DNA from: OMSK01 sp902492995
GTDB lineage: Bacteria; Bacillota_I; Bacilli_A; RF39; UBA660
Assembly: GCA_902492995.1 (NCBI GenBank)
Contig: CABUNR010000002.1
Span: forward strand, 1-64,000
DNA: 64,000 nt
Direction of reading: 5' to 3'
Part shown: piece after piece, positions 23,405-33,070 of the stretch
How positions within the stretch are numbered: position 1 is the stretch's first letter
Layout: every line of letters begins with the position of its first letter
Translations under genes and position numbers: made by a program
The notes under the pieces: generated by a model
The model's input: the letters and a program-made list of their open reading frames with translations, nothing else
What the model was told of the DNA's origin: nothing
The model's database searches: none

Positions 23405-25159
23405 ATGAAATATAACTGGGATCTTTCTTTATTGTGTAATGATGAAATTTGGAAAGAAAAATATACTGAATTAAATAAAAATATTAATAAAGTTAATAAT
23501 AAAATTGAAAGTTTTCTAGACAATGTTGATTCATTTTTGAAATTTATAAATGAATACATTAAAGTCAATGAAGAAATAGAAGTTATTTATTGTTATCCTA
23601 GAAGAAACTTAGATATAGATTTGAATAATGAAAAATATAAAGAAATGTTTAATGAAGCACTAGAATTATATCAAAAAATATTAAAATTAATAAATGATTT
23701 TGAAAATAAATTAATGGATAATTATGAAATAGTTAATGAATATTTAGAAGATGAAAAATGTTTATTTCATAAAAGATATATATCTTTAATATTACGTAGA
23801 AAAAAACATATATTAAAAGATGAAAATTATAAATTAAATTATGAAAATAAGCGACAAGATATTAAAAATAAATATCAATCTTTATTTAATAATGAATTTG
23901 AACTAGAACAATTATCCCTTGGAGACAAAGTCGTTAATGTAAATAGATTTAATTACAATGATTTAATGCTGGATAAGAATCAAAATCATCGTAAAATTAT
24001 ATTTGATGCTTATACTAAGGAATATGAAAAATATAATAAGATAATAGCTGATTTATATATAAGTAAATTAAGAAACGATATAGATTTATCAAAAGCAGAA
24101 AAATATGATTGTTTATTATCCAAAAAATTATTTGAATTAGAATTGGATAATGATATAGTTGAAAAACTTATCGAAAAAGTAAATAAAAATTTATACATTA
24201 TGCATAATTCTGTAAAACTTAAAAAAGAAATTTTAGGATTAGATAAAATACATTTTTATGATTCTTCATTATCTTTATGCTCTATTCCTAAAATAGAATA
24301 TAATATAGAAGATGCAATTCAATTAATAAAAAATAGCTTAAATATTTTAGGAGAAGAACGCATTCAAATTATTGATAAAATGTTTAATGAAGGTTGGGTA
24401 GATGTTTTCCCTAAAAAAGATAAAAAAAGTAGTTCATGTACAAGTATATCTTATTTTGGTGCTCCATATATACTAAGTAATTTTAATGGCTCAATTAATT
24501 CTATTAGAACATTAATACATGAAATTGGACATGCATTTAATGTTTATTATTCAAAACAACAAAATGATTTTGAATATTTTGAATTTAGTTACTTTTTAAC
24601 AGAAATAGCCTCTAAAGTAAATGAGTTATTATTTAACGAATATATGATAAATAATTGTAAATCACAAGAAGAAAAAATATATATTTTGAGTAATATTGTT
24701 GGAAGTTTAATAAATTCTTTATTTGGTCAAGTTATGCTTACTGAATTTGAAGATAAAATTGTAAAAAAAATAGAAAATAATGAAACCATAAATAATGAAG
24801 ATTTAAATGATATATATCTAAATATCAGTAAAAAATATAATGGTGATGAAATGGTTTATGAAGATAACATTAAATATGGTTGGAGTAAAATTCAACATTA
24901 TGTTATGCAAGATAGCTATTATTTATATCAATATTCAATAGGAGCAGCAATAGCATGTAATATTTCTAGAAGAATTTTAAATAATGAACCTGGTATTTTA
25001 AATAAATATATTAAGTTTTTATCAGCAGGTAATAGTGTTACTATAAAAGAAACATTAGCTTATGTTGATATTGATTTGAATAATGAAAAATATATTGACG
25101 ATGCTTTTATGATGCTTAATAAAAGTATAGAAGAATTAAGAAAATTAAAAGTTAAATAA
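23405..25159 (+). CDS. pepF: M3-family oligoendopeptidase F
   Basis: 584 aa, the usual PepF length. The zinc site HEIGH is at 372-376, with a downstream Glu in YFLTEIASKVNELLF. The N-terminal helical domain (WDLSLLCNDEIWKEKYTEL) and the C-terminal KYGWSKIQHYVMQDSYYLYQYSIGAAIA are family features. It is a cytoplasmic metallopeptidase that degrades short peptides. Monocistronic, with its own promoter. Confidence 0.92.
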   Translation: MKYNWDLSLLCNDEIWKEKYTELNKNINKVNNKIESFLDNVDSFLKFINEYIKVNEEIEVIYCYPRRNLDIDLNNEKYKEMFNEALELYQKILKLINDFENKLMDNYEIVNEYLEDEKCLFHKRYISLILRRKKHILKDENYKLNYENKRQDIKNKYQSLFNNEFELEQLSLGDKVVNVNRFNYNDLMLDKNQNHRKIIFDAYTKEYEKYNKIIADLYISKLRNDIDLSKAEKYDCLLSKKLFELELDNDIVEKLIEKVNKNLYIMHNSVKLKKEILGLDKIHFYDSSLSLCSIPKIEYNIEDAIQLIKNSLNILGEERIQIIDKMFNEGWVDVFPKKDKKSSSCTSISYFGAPYILSNFNGSINSIRTLIHEIGHAFNVYYSKQQNDFEYFEFSYFLTEIASKVNELLFNEYMINNCKSQEEKIYILSNIVGSLINSLFGQVMLTEFEDKIVKKIENNETINNEDLNDIYLNISKKYNGDEMVYEDNIKYGWSKIQHYVMQDSYYLYQYSIGAAIACNISRRILNNEPGILNKYIKFLSAGNSVTIKETLAYVDIDLNNEKYIDDAFMMLNKSIEELRKLKVK

Positions 25160-25273
25160 AATATTATTATTAGAAAATTACAATTAGAAAATAAATATTT
25201 AATACTGTTATATACTAAAAATAGTTTCTTAAAAAAAATAAATATGATATACTAAATACATCGGAGGTTTTAT

Positions 25274-25708
25274 ATGAGTATAGTGTATGAAAAAGCAAAG
25301 CAATTCAAAAAAAAATATCCACTTACAATTGCATGGAGATTAAAAAAACATTCTAAAATAATAGATCTGCATTTAAATCCTGGAGAAGAAGTAAAGTATG
25401 TATTTGCATGTCAAAAAAATGATAATCCTATTGATATAATTACAACATATGTAGTTGCTCTTACTAATAAAAGAATTTTACTTGGTCAAAAAAGATTATT
25501 GTTTGGATATTTCTTTACAGCAATTACCCCAGATATGTTTAATGATTTAGAAGTTAAAATGGGAATAGTATGGGGAAAAATAATAATTGATACAGTAAAA
25601 GAAACAGTTTATTTATCAAATATAGAACGTGATGCTTTAGATGAAATAGAAACAAACATAACTGAATATATGATGAAAGAAAAACAAAAATATGTTAATA
25701 ATCATTAA
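25274..25708 (+). CDS. bacterial PH-domain protein
   Basis: 144 aa. LNPGEEVKYVFACQKN..IITTYVVALTNKRILLGQKRLLFGYFFTAITPDMFNDLEVKMGIVWGKIIIDT fits the bacterial pleckstrin-homology-like (bPH) fold with the typical ALTNKRIL segment. Soluble and basic at the N-terminus. Function unknown. The terminator after it is shared with the convergent ABC operon. Confidence 0.7.
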   Translation: MSIVYEKAKQFKKKYPLTIAWRLKKHSKIIDLHLNPGEEVKYVFACQKNDNPIDIITTYVVALTNKRILLGQKRLLFGYFFTAITPDMFNDLEVKMGIVWGKIIIDTVKETVYLSNIERDALDEIETNITEYMMKEKQKYVNNH

Positions 25709-25722
25709 TATATTTTATATCC

Positions 25723-25748
25723 AAAAAATGGCATTTAATGCCATTTTT
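25723..25748. terminator. bidirectional terminator
   Basis: AAAAAATGGCA/TGCCATTTTT with a short loop, between the convergent PH-domain gene and the ABC operon. A and T runs on both sides allow use in both directions. Confidence 0.85.
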
Positions 25749-25772
25749 AATTTAATATTGAAAAAATAATAT

Positions 25773-26408
25773 TTATTTAACTTCTTTTACTTTACAATTA
25801 TCAAATTCAAAGATTTTGTTAGAAAGTTCATTTATATCTTCTTTTATATGTGATGAAATAATAATTATTTTTCCCTTTTCTTTTTCTTCAAGTAATAATT
25901 TTTTAATCTTATTAACAGATTCATAATCAATACCATTAAATGGTTCATCTAAAATAATTATTTTGGGATTTTCCATTAATACTTGTGCTATACCAAGTTT
26001 TTGTTTCATTCCTAAAGAATATTTATAATATTTTTTATCTTTTTCCTCATATAAACCAACATTTTTTAAAGATCTTTCAATTTCTTCTTTAGTAATAATT
26101 TTTTTAATATTAGCTATTAATTCTAAATTCTTATATCCGCTTAATGTTGGAATAAATTGGGGTCTTTCTATTAGACATCTTGTTGAAGGCGGAACAACTA
26201 TATCTTTATTTAAAATTTTATCATCATATATAATTTGACCTGCTGTTGGAACTATAAATCCACAAATTAGCTTTAATAAAAGTGATTTACCACTACCATT
26301 TCTACCAATAAACCCATAAATGTTACCATCTTCAAATTCTATATTTACATCCTCTAAAATAATATTTTTTTTATATTCTTTTTTTATATTTTTTAAAACT
26401 ATTTTCAT
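25773..26408 (-). CDS. ABC transporter ATP-binding protein
   Basis: 211 aa, short form. Walker A GRNGSGKSLL, signature YSLGMKQKLGIAQVL, Walker B IIILDEPFNGID and H-loop SSHIKED are present. It resembles the ATPases of bacteriocin/lantibiotic immunity and export systems (LanF/BcrA type). It is the last gene of a three-gene minus-strand operon with two membrane proteins. Confidence 0.92.
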   Translation of the reverse strand: MKIVLKNIKKEYKKNIILEDVNIEFEDGNIYGFIGRNGSGKSLLLKLICGFIVPTAGQIIYDDKILNKDIVVPPSTRCLIERPQFIPTLSGYKNLELIANIKKIITKEEIERSLKNVGLYEEKDKKYYKYSLGMKQKLGIAQVLMENPKIIILDEPFNGIDYESVNKIKKLLLEEKEKGKIIIISSHIKEDINELSNKIFEFDNCKVKEVK

Positions 26409-26412
26409 ATTA

Positions 26413-27072
26413 TCAACCTTTCAAATCTCCAAATTTAATTTTTTTAGAATATAAATTTAATGCATAATTAGCAATTATATTAACTATTAATAACAATCTA
26501 ATATCAATATTATATAAATTGATATTAAAACTAAAACTACAAAGTACAGTTATTGCAATTATAAGGCAAATAAACCAATTTTTTTTATACATAATTATAA
26601 CAGCATATATACAAGTAATCAAAAGTTCTAACAATATTATTCTTTTTATTATAATAATATAAAATGATAAATTTATATCTCTAAAGAAAAATATAAAACT
26701 AAAAATTAAAGAATTAAAAATAAATATATATATATAATTAAAAATTAATTTATAAAAAATCCATTTTTGAAAATTAATTCTAGTAAATAAATTTTCAAAA
26801 TTTACATAATCTTTATAAAACAATGAGATAGAAAAATAAATATATATTCCATTATTAAAAATTAAAAAACTCATATATAAAATATCTCTAAAATTTTGTG
26901 GTATGTTTATATTATAGCAAAAAATATTATTTAAAAAATAATCAAATGTTTCTAATGTATAAATATTTCTACCAAATAAAAAATATAAAAACAGGAACAA
27001 AAAATATATACAAACCAATTTACATTTTTTTGTTATAATATAGTTTAAATCGTTTAAAATAAAATATTTCAT
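26413..27072 (-). CDS. six-helix membrane protein of ABC operon
   Basis: 219 aa, almost entirely hydrophobic, about six membrane segments rich in Ile, Phe and Tyr. No sequence family recognised. Its start overlaps the end of the upstream permease gene, and it lies 4 bp before the ATPase gene, so it is probably one of the two transmembrane subunits. Confidence 0.7.
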   Translation of the reverse strand: MKYFILNDLNYIITKKCKLVCIYFLFLFLYFLFGRNIYTLETFDYFLNNIFCYNINIPQNFRDILYMSFLIFNNGIYIYFSISLFYKDYVNFENLFTRINFQKWIFYKLIFNYIYIFIFNSLIFSFIFFFRDINLSFYIIIIKRIILLELLITCIYAVIIMYKKNWFICLIIAITVLCSFSFNINLYNIDIRLLLIVNIIANYALNLYSKKIKFGDLKG

Positions 27073-27950
27073 TTTTCTAACTCATTTAATATTTTTTCTT
27101 TATTTTTGTATGTTAAGTAAACAATAAAAGTTGATCCCATACTTAATAATAATGAAATTAAAACCATACCACTTAAGGATACATCCGTATACGCCCATAT
27201 ATTAGTTAAATTAAAATATAACATGTATTTTGTATTTGCAAATATAATTCCAACAAATACTAATTCAAATATTAAAAAAATCATAATATATTCAATGTAT
27301 GAAATTATAATATTAATGATAATATTTTTATTATGACTACAATTTAATATAGAAATATTAATCCAAAAAATACTATGTAATGCAAAATTTAATAAATAAA
27401 TTGGAATGAATATATACCATATTTGATAATTATTTACCCCATAAGCATCAAATCCATATTTTGCAATACCATAAGTATAATCAAAATTTCTTGATAAAAT
27501 TAAAGAAATAATAAAAATTATAAATAAAAAGCCTGGAATAATTAATGCTCCTTTTATAGCATTTAAATATAAGTTTTTTATACTTTTTTTATAACCAATT
27601 CTTGAAATTGAATTAACTAAATAACCTTTTCTTAAATATTTATGAAAATTCCATGTTGATGCAATTATTACTAATAATGGTGCAAGTAGCTGTAAGCAAT
27701 AAATTGTATCATAAACTATAGTAATATAGCCAAATGTTGATAGAGTATCTCTATTTTTTAATGTGTCATAGTGATTATTACATAATATTTTATTATCATC
27801 ATTTTCTTTACATTTTTCATATATTTCATTATAATTGTTTTTAAATTGAATATCATCTTTTATGTAGTTTTTTATGGAGATTATTCCTAAAATTAAAAGA
27901 ATTATACAAACAATGAAAAACGCTTTATTATTTTTAAGTCTATCTATCAT
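27069..27950 (-). CDS. ABC-2-like membrane protein
   Basis: 293 aa from the ATG at 27950 (GGAGG upstream on the minus strand; an earlier in-frame ATG overlaps that site). A first hydrophobic helix, a charged extracellular region (about 30-75), then five more helices, the plan of ABC-2 permeases. First gene of the operon; likely substrate is a peptide or lipid. Confidence 0.7.
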   Translation of the reverse strand: MIDRLKNNKAFFIVCIILLILGIISIKNYIKDDIQFKNNYNEIYEKCKENDDNKILCNNHYDTLKNRDTLSTFGYITIVYDTIYCLQLLAPLLVIIASTWNFHKYLRKGYLVNSISRIGYKKSIKNLYLNAIKGALIIPGFLFIIFIISLILSRNFDYTYGIAKYGFDAYGVNNYQIWYIFIPIYLLNFALHSIFWINISILNCSHNKNIIINIIISYIEYIMIFLIFELVFVGIIFANTKYMLYFNLTNIWAYTDVSLSGMVLISLLLSMGSTFIVYLTYKNKEKILNELEK

Positions 27951-28180
27951 TATATTACCTCCATTTATACTCACTTCTATTTAATAGTATCATAGCATTT
28001 TTAATTTTTCAATTATTTAATGTTTTTTTCTTTCACTATTTATACAATATAAATGATAAAATAAAAAAATTTATTCATTATATTTCAAACTGTATTTTTT
28101 TCATGTATTAAGTCGCATTTTTTATCTTTTCATTTAGTAAAAAAAATGATATAATTATTAAAATAAGAAGGGTGATAATT

Positions 28181-28846
28181 ATGGAAATTGATGTAATAAC
28201 AGCAAGCGAAAATCTAAAAGGGGAAAAAATAAGATATATTAATTATAATAATCAAAATTATTTAATTTTTTCATTAAAAGAAGTAGATATAGAAGGATAT
28301 GAAAAATTATATATTAATAAAATAGTAAATGAAAATGAGGAATTAATTGATGATGTTGAATGGGAAGAAATAAAAAAAATGATTCCTGTTATGGTAAAAG
28401 AAATTAAAACAAATGAAATAATAAGTTTTAACGATTTAGAAATAAATAAAATTAAAAGTGTAAATTTAGATTATTCAAGACCTTTTAAAATAAAGGCTAG
28501 TATAGTTGATGAAATAAAAAAAGAAGAAATTATACCAAATAATATGGAAGAAATAAAAGAAGAAGACAAAGAAGAATATTTAGAAGCTTTAGATATAGAT
28601 GATTTTTTAAATAATTATGATGAAGAAATAAGGAAAAATGAAGAAGAACTAAATAAAGTTGAAGTTCCAATTAGACCAGATTTTGATAATAATATAATTA
28701 ATACTGAAAAAAATGATATAAATGAAGAATTAGAAAGAGAAAAAAATAAAATAATTGAACTACAAAAAGAAATAGAAGAATTAAAAGCAGAAAATAGTAA
28801 TTATAAAGATAAATTAGAAAGAATAAAAATTATGTTAGAAGCATAA
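28181..28846 (+). CDS. acidic coiled-coil protein of unknown function
   Basis: 221 aa from the ATG at 28181 (AGAAGGGTGAT upstream). Residues 1-105 look folded (MEIDVITASENLKGEKIRYINYNNQNYLIFSLKEV), an acidic linker (115-170) follows, and the C-terminus (about 180-221) is a coiled coil. Not recognised. It is followed by the YutH-like coat kinase gene 41 bp downstream. Cell-surface or coat assembly is possible but unproven. Confidence 0.65.
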   Translation: MEIDVITASENLKGEKIRYINYNNQNYLIFSLKEVDIEGYEKLYINKIVNENEELIDDVEWEEIKKMIPVMVKEIKTNEIISFNDLEINKIKSVNLDYSRPFKIKASIVDEIKKEEIIPNNMEEIKEEDKEEYLEALDIDDFLNNYDEEIRKNEEELNKVEVPIRPDFDNNIINTEKNDINEELEREKNKIIELQKEIEELKAENSNYKDKLERIKIMLEA

Positions 28847-28887
28847 TTTTTTTATTATATAAATATAATTAGATGAGGCTGATATAT

Positions 28888-29793
28888 ATGAAAAATGCCC
28901 TTAGTTATTATTATAATTTAAATCCTGATGATATATATCAAAAAGATAACACATATAAATTTATTTATGAAAATAATTATTATACTTTAATAGAACTAGA
29001 AATGGATATTAAATATTTATTAGATATATATAATATGAGTATAGAACTAAATAGAAATGGAATATATACGCATCAAATAGTAATAAACAATCAAAATAGT
29101 ATAGAAACTTATATAAATGATAATATATATGTTTTATTAAAAACATATGGAAAAATGGATGAAATAGTAAAATTAGAAGATATAATAAATTTTTCTCAAA
29201 TGACAAGTAACTTAGATTTAAATATAAAAATTAAAAGAGATAATTGGTATCAATTATGGATGAATAAAATGGACTATTTTGAATATCAAATAAGTCAGTT
29301 TGGAAAAAAATATCCCTTACTTAGGGAAAGTTTTAGTTATTTTGAAGGAATAGTAGAAACAGGAATATCATTATTAGCAATTACCAAAATAGATAAAAAT
29401 CTTTCTTGTATAAGTCATAATAGAATTAAAAAGAAAGATACATTGTTTGATTTTTATAATCCATTTAACTTTATAATAGATGTTAAGGTAAGAGATATAG
29501 TAGAATATATAAAAGAAATGATGATGAGTGATGATTCAATTTTTTTAATAGAACAATATTTAAAAAACGTAAAGCTTAGTGAGACTGAATATAGATTATT
29601 TTTTATAAGATTATTATATCCATCTTTTTATTTTGATATATATGAAAAAATATTAGATGGTAAAGTAGAAGAAGAAGAAATAACAAAAGCAATAAAACAA
29701 ATACCACAATACGAAAAAGTAATTAAATTAACATATACATATATTAGAAATATTGGTGCAATAGATGAAATTGAGTGGATAAAAAAAATGTAA
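28888..29793 (+). CDS. YutH/CotS-like kinase-fold protein
   Basis: 301 aa from the ATG at 28888. The sequence follows the spore-coat putative kinase YutH plan: an N-terminal aminoglycoside-kinase-like lobe, then RDNWYQLWMNKMDYFEYQISQFGKKYPLLRESFSYFEGIVETGISLLA, SHNRIKKKDTLFDFYNPFNFIIDVKVRDIVEYIKEM and RLLYPSFYFDIYEKIL. YutH-type proteins are sporulation-associated in Bacillus. The similarity is recalled from memory, so the family call is moderate. Confidence 0.55.
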   Translation: MKNALSYYYNLNPDDIYQKDNTYKFIYENNYYTLIELEMDIKYLLDIYNMSIELNRNGIYTHQIVINNQNSIETYINDNIYVLLKTYGKMDEIVKLEDIINFSQMTSNLDLNIKIKRDNWYQLWMNKMDYFEYQISQFGKKYPLLRESFSYFEGIVETGISLLAITKIDKNLSCISHNRIKKKDTLFDFYNPFNFIIDVKVRDIVEYIKEMMMSDDSIFLIEQYLKNVKLSETEYRLFFIRLLYPSFYFDIYEKILDGKVEEEEITKAIKQIPQYEKVIKLTYTYIRNIGAIDEIEWIKKM

Positions 29794-30024
29794 TTATATT
29801 ACATTTATTACTTCTTTAATAGTAGGTATTTCTTCTTTTAATGCTTCTTCAATACCATCTTTAAGGGTTAAATCAAGCATTTCACAATTTGAACAAGCCC
29901 CCATCATTTTTATATAAACAATATCATTTTCGTATTTAACAAATTCAATATTACCGCCATCATTAATAAGAAATGGTCTTAAATTATCAATAATATCAAT
30001 TATTTTTTCTTCTGTCTCTTTCAT
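29794..30024 (-). CDS. NifU C-terminal-domain (Nfu) iron-sulfur protein
   Basis: 76 aa. LRPFLINDGGNIEFVKYENDIVYIKMMGACSNCEMLDLTLKDGIEEALKEEIP has the Nfu CxxC (Cys-Ser-Asn-Cys), which holds a bridging 4Fe-4S cluster between two subunits and delivers it to apoproteins. It converges with the YutH-like gene end to end and is divergent from the S1-domain gene. Confidence 0.92.
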   Translation of the reverse strand: MKETEEKIIDIIDNLRPFLINDGGNIEFVKYENDIVYIKMMGACSNCEMLDLTLKDGIEEALKEEIPTIKEVINVI

Positions 30025-30119
30025 AAAATCACCGATTATTATTATAATATATTTGCTAAAATTAGTAAACCCTTTTTATTTATAAAATTTTGTGATATAA
30101 TTTAAAAAGAGGTGTTTCT

Positions 30120-30473
30120 ATGAAAGATGAAAATTTGCTAAAAGGAATAGTAACAGGAATAGAAAAATATGGTATTTTTGTTAAGATAGATGAAGAAAGA
30201 AGTGGACTTGTACATATATCTGAAATTTCAAATAAATATGTAAGAAATCCAGCTGATTTTGCAAATGTAGGAGAAGAAATAACCGTTCAAGTTATTGGAA
30301 ACAATAATGATGGCAATTTAAAACTAAGTATAAAAAATATAAATAGAAAAAAAAGAAAAAGAAAAATAATAGAAACATCACTAGGTTTTAAGACTTTAAA
30401 CTACAAATTACCAATATGGATAGAAGAAAATTTAAAAAATCATAAAAATAATTCAATTTCTATTGACAAATGA
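30120..30473 (+). CDS. S1-domain RNA-binding protein (GSP13/CvfD-like)
   Basis: 117 aa. Residues 6-78 are an S1 domain (LLKGIVTGIEKYGIFVKIDEERSGLVHISEIS.. VGEEITVQVIG.. LKLSIKNI), and a basic tail follows. Such proteins (B. subtilis YugI/GSP13) bind 30S ribosomes or RNA. It lies immediately upstream of the tRNA cluster. Confidence 0.88.
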   Translation: MKDENLLKGIVTGIEKYGIFVKIDEERSGLVHISEISNKYVRNPADFANVGEEITVQVIGNNNDGNLKLSIKNINRKKRKRKIIETSLGFKTLNYKLPIWIEENLKNHKNNSISIDK

Positions 30474-30505
30474 TCTTTTAACTGGTATATTTAATTATGT
30501 CGAAT

Positions 30506-30582
30506 GGGCGATTAGCTCAGTTGGTTAGAGCACCTGCCTTACAAGCAGGGGGTCATAGGTTCGAGTCCTATATCGCCCACCA
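30506..30582 (+). tRNA. tRNA-Val (anticodon TAC)
   Basis: GGGCGAT/ATCGCCC acceptor stem, TAGCTCAG D-arm, anticodon loop CTTACAA, GGTTCGAGTCC T-arm and an encoded CCA. Confidence 0.95.
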
Positions 30583-30583
30583 T

Positions 30584-30659
30584 GCCGAAATGGCGCAACT
30601 GGTAGCGCAACTGACTTGTAATCAGTAGGTTGCGGGTTCGATTCCTGCTTTCGGCACCA
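30584..30659 (+). tRNA. tRNA-Thr (anticodon TGT)
   Basis: GCCGAAA/TTTCGGC acceptor, anticodon stem ACTGA/TCAGT with loop CTTGTAA, GGTTCGATTCC T-arm, encoded CCA. One base after tRNA-Val. Confidence 0.95.
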
Positions 30660-30664
30660 TTTTT

Positions 30665-30748
30665 GGAGGGGTAGCGAAGTGGTCAAACGCGGCAGACTGT
30701 AAATCTGTTCCTTCGGGTTCGATGGTTCAAATCCATCTCCCTCCACCA
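30665..30748 (+). tRNA. tRNA-Tyr (anticodon GTA)
   Basis: Class II tRNA with a long variable arm; anticodon loop CTGTAAA between CAGA/TCTG, T-arm GGTTCAAATCC, encoded CCA. Confidence 0.94.
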
Positions 30749-30760
30749 CTTTAGTTTTAT

Positions 30761-30836
30761 TGCCTCGTAGCCAAGCGGTAAGGCACCACACTTTGACTGT
30801 GGCATTTCGCTAGTTCGAATCTAGCCGAGGCAGCCA
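30761..30836 (+). tRNA. tRNA-Gln (anticodon TTG)
   Basis: TGCCTCG/CGAGGCA acceptor, anticodon stem CCACA/TGTGG with loop CTTTGAC, AGTTCGAATCT T-arm, encoded CCA. Confidence 0.94.
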
Positions 30837-30853
30837 TTTTACTTTAACTATAT

Positions 30854-30929
30854 GTCCTGTTAGCTCAGTAGGTAGAGCATCTGACTTTTAATCAGAGGGT
30901 CACAGATTCGAGTTCTGTACAGGACACCA
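30854..30929 (+). tRNA. tRNA-Lys (anticodon TTT)
   Basis: GTCCTGT/ACAGGAC acceptor, anticodon stem TCTGA/TCAGA with loop CTTTTAA, GATTCGAGTTC T-arm, encoded CCA. Last of the cluster. Confidence 0.95.
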
Positions 30930-30939
30930 TTTAGAAATT

Positions 30940-30965
30940 AAAACCTTTGTAAAAAGGTTTTTTTT
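30940..30965 (+). terminator. tRNA operon terminator
   Basis: AAAACCTTT, three bases, AAAAGGTTTTTTTT: stem plus T run 11 bases after tRNA-Lys. Confidence 0.88.
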
Positions 30966-31000
30966 ATACAAAAATATACAAAAAAATAAAGCATATAGCT

Positions 31001-32104
31001 TTATTTTATAATATATGGATTATCTTCAGTACCATCACCGCTATTATATAATGCATCAGCAGATATCGTAATAACAAATTGTGGTTGTGCATCATACTCT
31101 GCGTTACTAGAATATACATAATTTGAAATTTTATATACTTCATATGTATTTTTAGAATTTGCAGTTAGTGTCCAAGTGTTTGGTAAATTAGCTAAATAAT
31201 TATAATTAGTACATTGATTATCAAATATGTTTTTACAAGTTGGTTCTAGACTTGAAAGAACATATTCGTTAACTTGTAATAAACCAAGTGGCTCATTATC
31301 AAGTTTTTTAGAACATTCAATTGAACCATCATTAATATTTGTTTTTTCACTTCTTGCACCAATACAAAGTGATTGTGGAACAATTAAAGCTTTTTCTTCT
31401 TTTTTAAATGTTTTATCATCTTCAAAATATTCTTTTAAAGTTTCTCTTACTCTACTTATTGAATAATCATTTTTACCAGAAGTGTTTTCAGTTTCATTAT
31501 TATATCTATTATCCCATACAGTCATATCAATATTATCAACTAAAATCATTCTAATTGTATTATCATTATTAATCTTAATAATTTGATATTTTTTTCCTGC
31601 AAAACTTGCATAATTTTTTAAAGTTTCACCTCTATATAAGTAATAGTCATTAACTTTATATAATCCATCACCAGAAGTAGTAACAGGATTATCACTTAAT
31701 ATTTTTTTGTATAAAAGATTAGTTTCATATGAATCACTACATTTTATAATTGGTTGATATAAGTAGTAACCATTGTTATTACTAACATTAACATTACCCT
31801 CGCAAGTTAAACCTTTATCAAGTAATTTATCAAGACTTTTTAAATTACCATTTTTAACTAATTCGTCAATAGAAATTGAAACTTTATTACCACTTGTTTT
31901 AGGCAATTTGTCAGGATATTTTTCATAGTACTTTATTGCAGCGTTTTTTAACCTATTTTCAAATTGATGAGATCCAATTCTACTTCCAACCATTATTTTT
32001 AAAATAATTAATAAAAGGATTAATAAGATAATAGATCCACCACCAACTCCTAGATATAATTTGGTTTTTTTATCCATATTCTTAAAATTAAAATTTTTAA
32101 ACAT
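31001..32104 (-). CDS. membrane-anchored extracellular protein with DUF6273-like domain
   Basis: 367 aa, minus strand. One N-terminal membrane segment (about 13-36: LGVGGGSIILLILLLIILKIMVG), then an extracellular part. The C-terminal 230 residues (YASFAGKKYQIIKINNDNTIRMILVDNIDMTVWDNRYN... PQFVITISADALYNSGDGTEDNPYIIK) have the DUF6273-like pattern ending GDGTxxNPYII, also seen in the protein at 57463-58656. Four cysteines occur in pairs. Function unknown; surface display is likely. Confidence 0.65.
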   Translation of the reverse strand: MFKNFNFKNMDKKTKLYLGVGGGSIILLILLLIILKIMVGSRIGSHQFENRLKNAAIKYYEKYPDKLPKTSGNKVSISIDELVKNGNLKSLDKLLDKGLTCEGNVNVSNNNGYYLYQPIIKCSDSYETNLLYKKILSDNPVTTSGDGLYKVNDYYLYRGETLKNYASFAGKKYQIIKINNDNTIRMILVDNIDMTVWDNRYNNETENTSGKNDYSISRVRETLKEYFEDDKTFKKEEKALIVPQSLCIGARSEKTNINDGSIECSKKLDNEPLGLLQVNEYVLSSLEPTCKNIFDNQCTNYNYLANLPNTWTLTANSKNTYEVYKISNYVYSSNAEYDAQPQFVITISADALYNSGDGTEDNPYIIK

Positions 32105-32202
32105 AATATTCCTCCAATTAAATTAATTATAACAAAAAAAATATATTAATTCAATTATTTTCATATTAATGATAAATTTACATAATATTTATTGGTGATT
32201 AA

Positions 32203-33024
32203 ATGTATAAAATAATCATATTGATATTAAAAGGATTTCTAATTGGAATAGGAAAAATAATACCAGGTGTGAGTGGTAGTTTAATCGCACTTAATTTAGG
32301 TTTATATGAAAGAGGAATTTATGCTATAAGTAATTTTTTTAAAGATGTTAAAAATAATTTAATTTTTTTAGGGACAATTGGTATAGGAATTTTATCTGCT
32401 ATAATTATTGGAAGTAAAGTTATTGATTATGCTTTATTTAAATATTATGAATTTACAATGTTTTTATTTTTAGGATTAATAGTAGCAACGGTCCCTCAAA
32501 CATTAAAAAACGTAAATTTTAAAAATAAAAGTGAAAAATACATTTTTTTATTATTTTTTATTATAGTATTTGGATTATATTTTTTAAAGAACAATAATAA
32601 TTATATATATAGTAATACACTAAAAGATAATTTATATGTTATTTTAGTAGGATTTATAGATGCACTTACAATGATTATTCCAGGAATAAGTGGAACTGTA
32701 ACGTTTATGCTTATGGGATGTTATGAGTTTTTTTTATCAATTTTTTCATCATTAACGGATATAAATAATATATTAAAAAATTTAAAAATAATAATTTTAT
32801 TTATATTAGGATTATTAGTAGGTATTATATTAATTACAAAATTAATGCATTATCTTTTAAATAAAAAAGGAAAAATAATATATCCAATAATAACAGCATT
32901 TTCCATATCATCAATATTTATTTTATTTATAGATGTAATTAAAAGTTGTCAAAATATAAAAGATATAATAATTGGTATATTTACATTTTTAATTAGTTTT
33001 AAAATAGTAAAAAATTATAATTAA
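32203..33024 (+). CDS. DUF368 family undecaprenyl-phosphate translocase (PopT-like)
   Basis: 273 aa with about eight membrane helices. The duplicated DUF368 signature is present twice: GIGKIIPGVSGSLIALNLGLYE near the N-terminus and TMIIPGISGTVTFMLMGCYE in the middle. DUF368 proteins (PopT) are reported to recycle undecaprenyl phosphate across the membrane. UppP, which makes that lipid from its diphosphate, is encoded at 42888. Confidence 0.88.
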   Translation: MYKIIILILKGFLIGIGKIIPGVSGSLIALNLGLYERGIYAISNFFKDVKNNLIFLGTIGIGILSAIIIGSKVIDYALFKYYEFTMFLFLGLIVATVPQTLKNVNFKNKSEKYIFLLFFIIVFGLYFLKNNNNYIYSNTLKDNLYVILVGFIDALTMIIPGISGTVTFMLMGCYEFFLSIFSSLTDINNILKNLKIIILFILGLLVGIILITKLMHYLLNKKGKIIYPIITAFSISSIFILFIDVIKSCQNIKDIIIGIFTFLISFKIVKNYN

Positions 33025-33070
33025 AGTAATAAAAATAAAAAAAATATATATAATTAATTGAGGTGGTATA

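Noticed and set aside
25773..27950. Bacteriocin biosynthesis locus
   Set aside because: Only an ATPase and two permeases are present; no precursor peptide or modification enzyme could be seen nearby.
30525..30791. Minus-strand open frame of 88 codons
   Set aside because: It lies entirely over tRNA genes and is an artefact of their GC-rich sequence.
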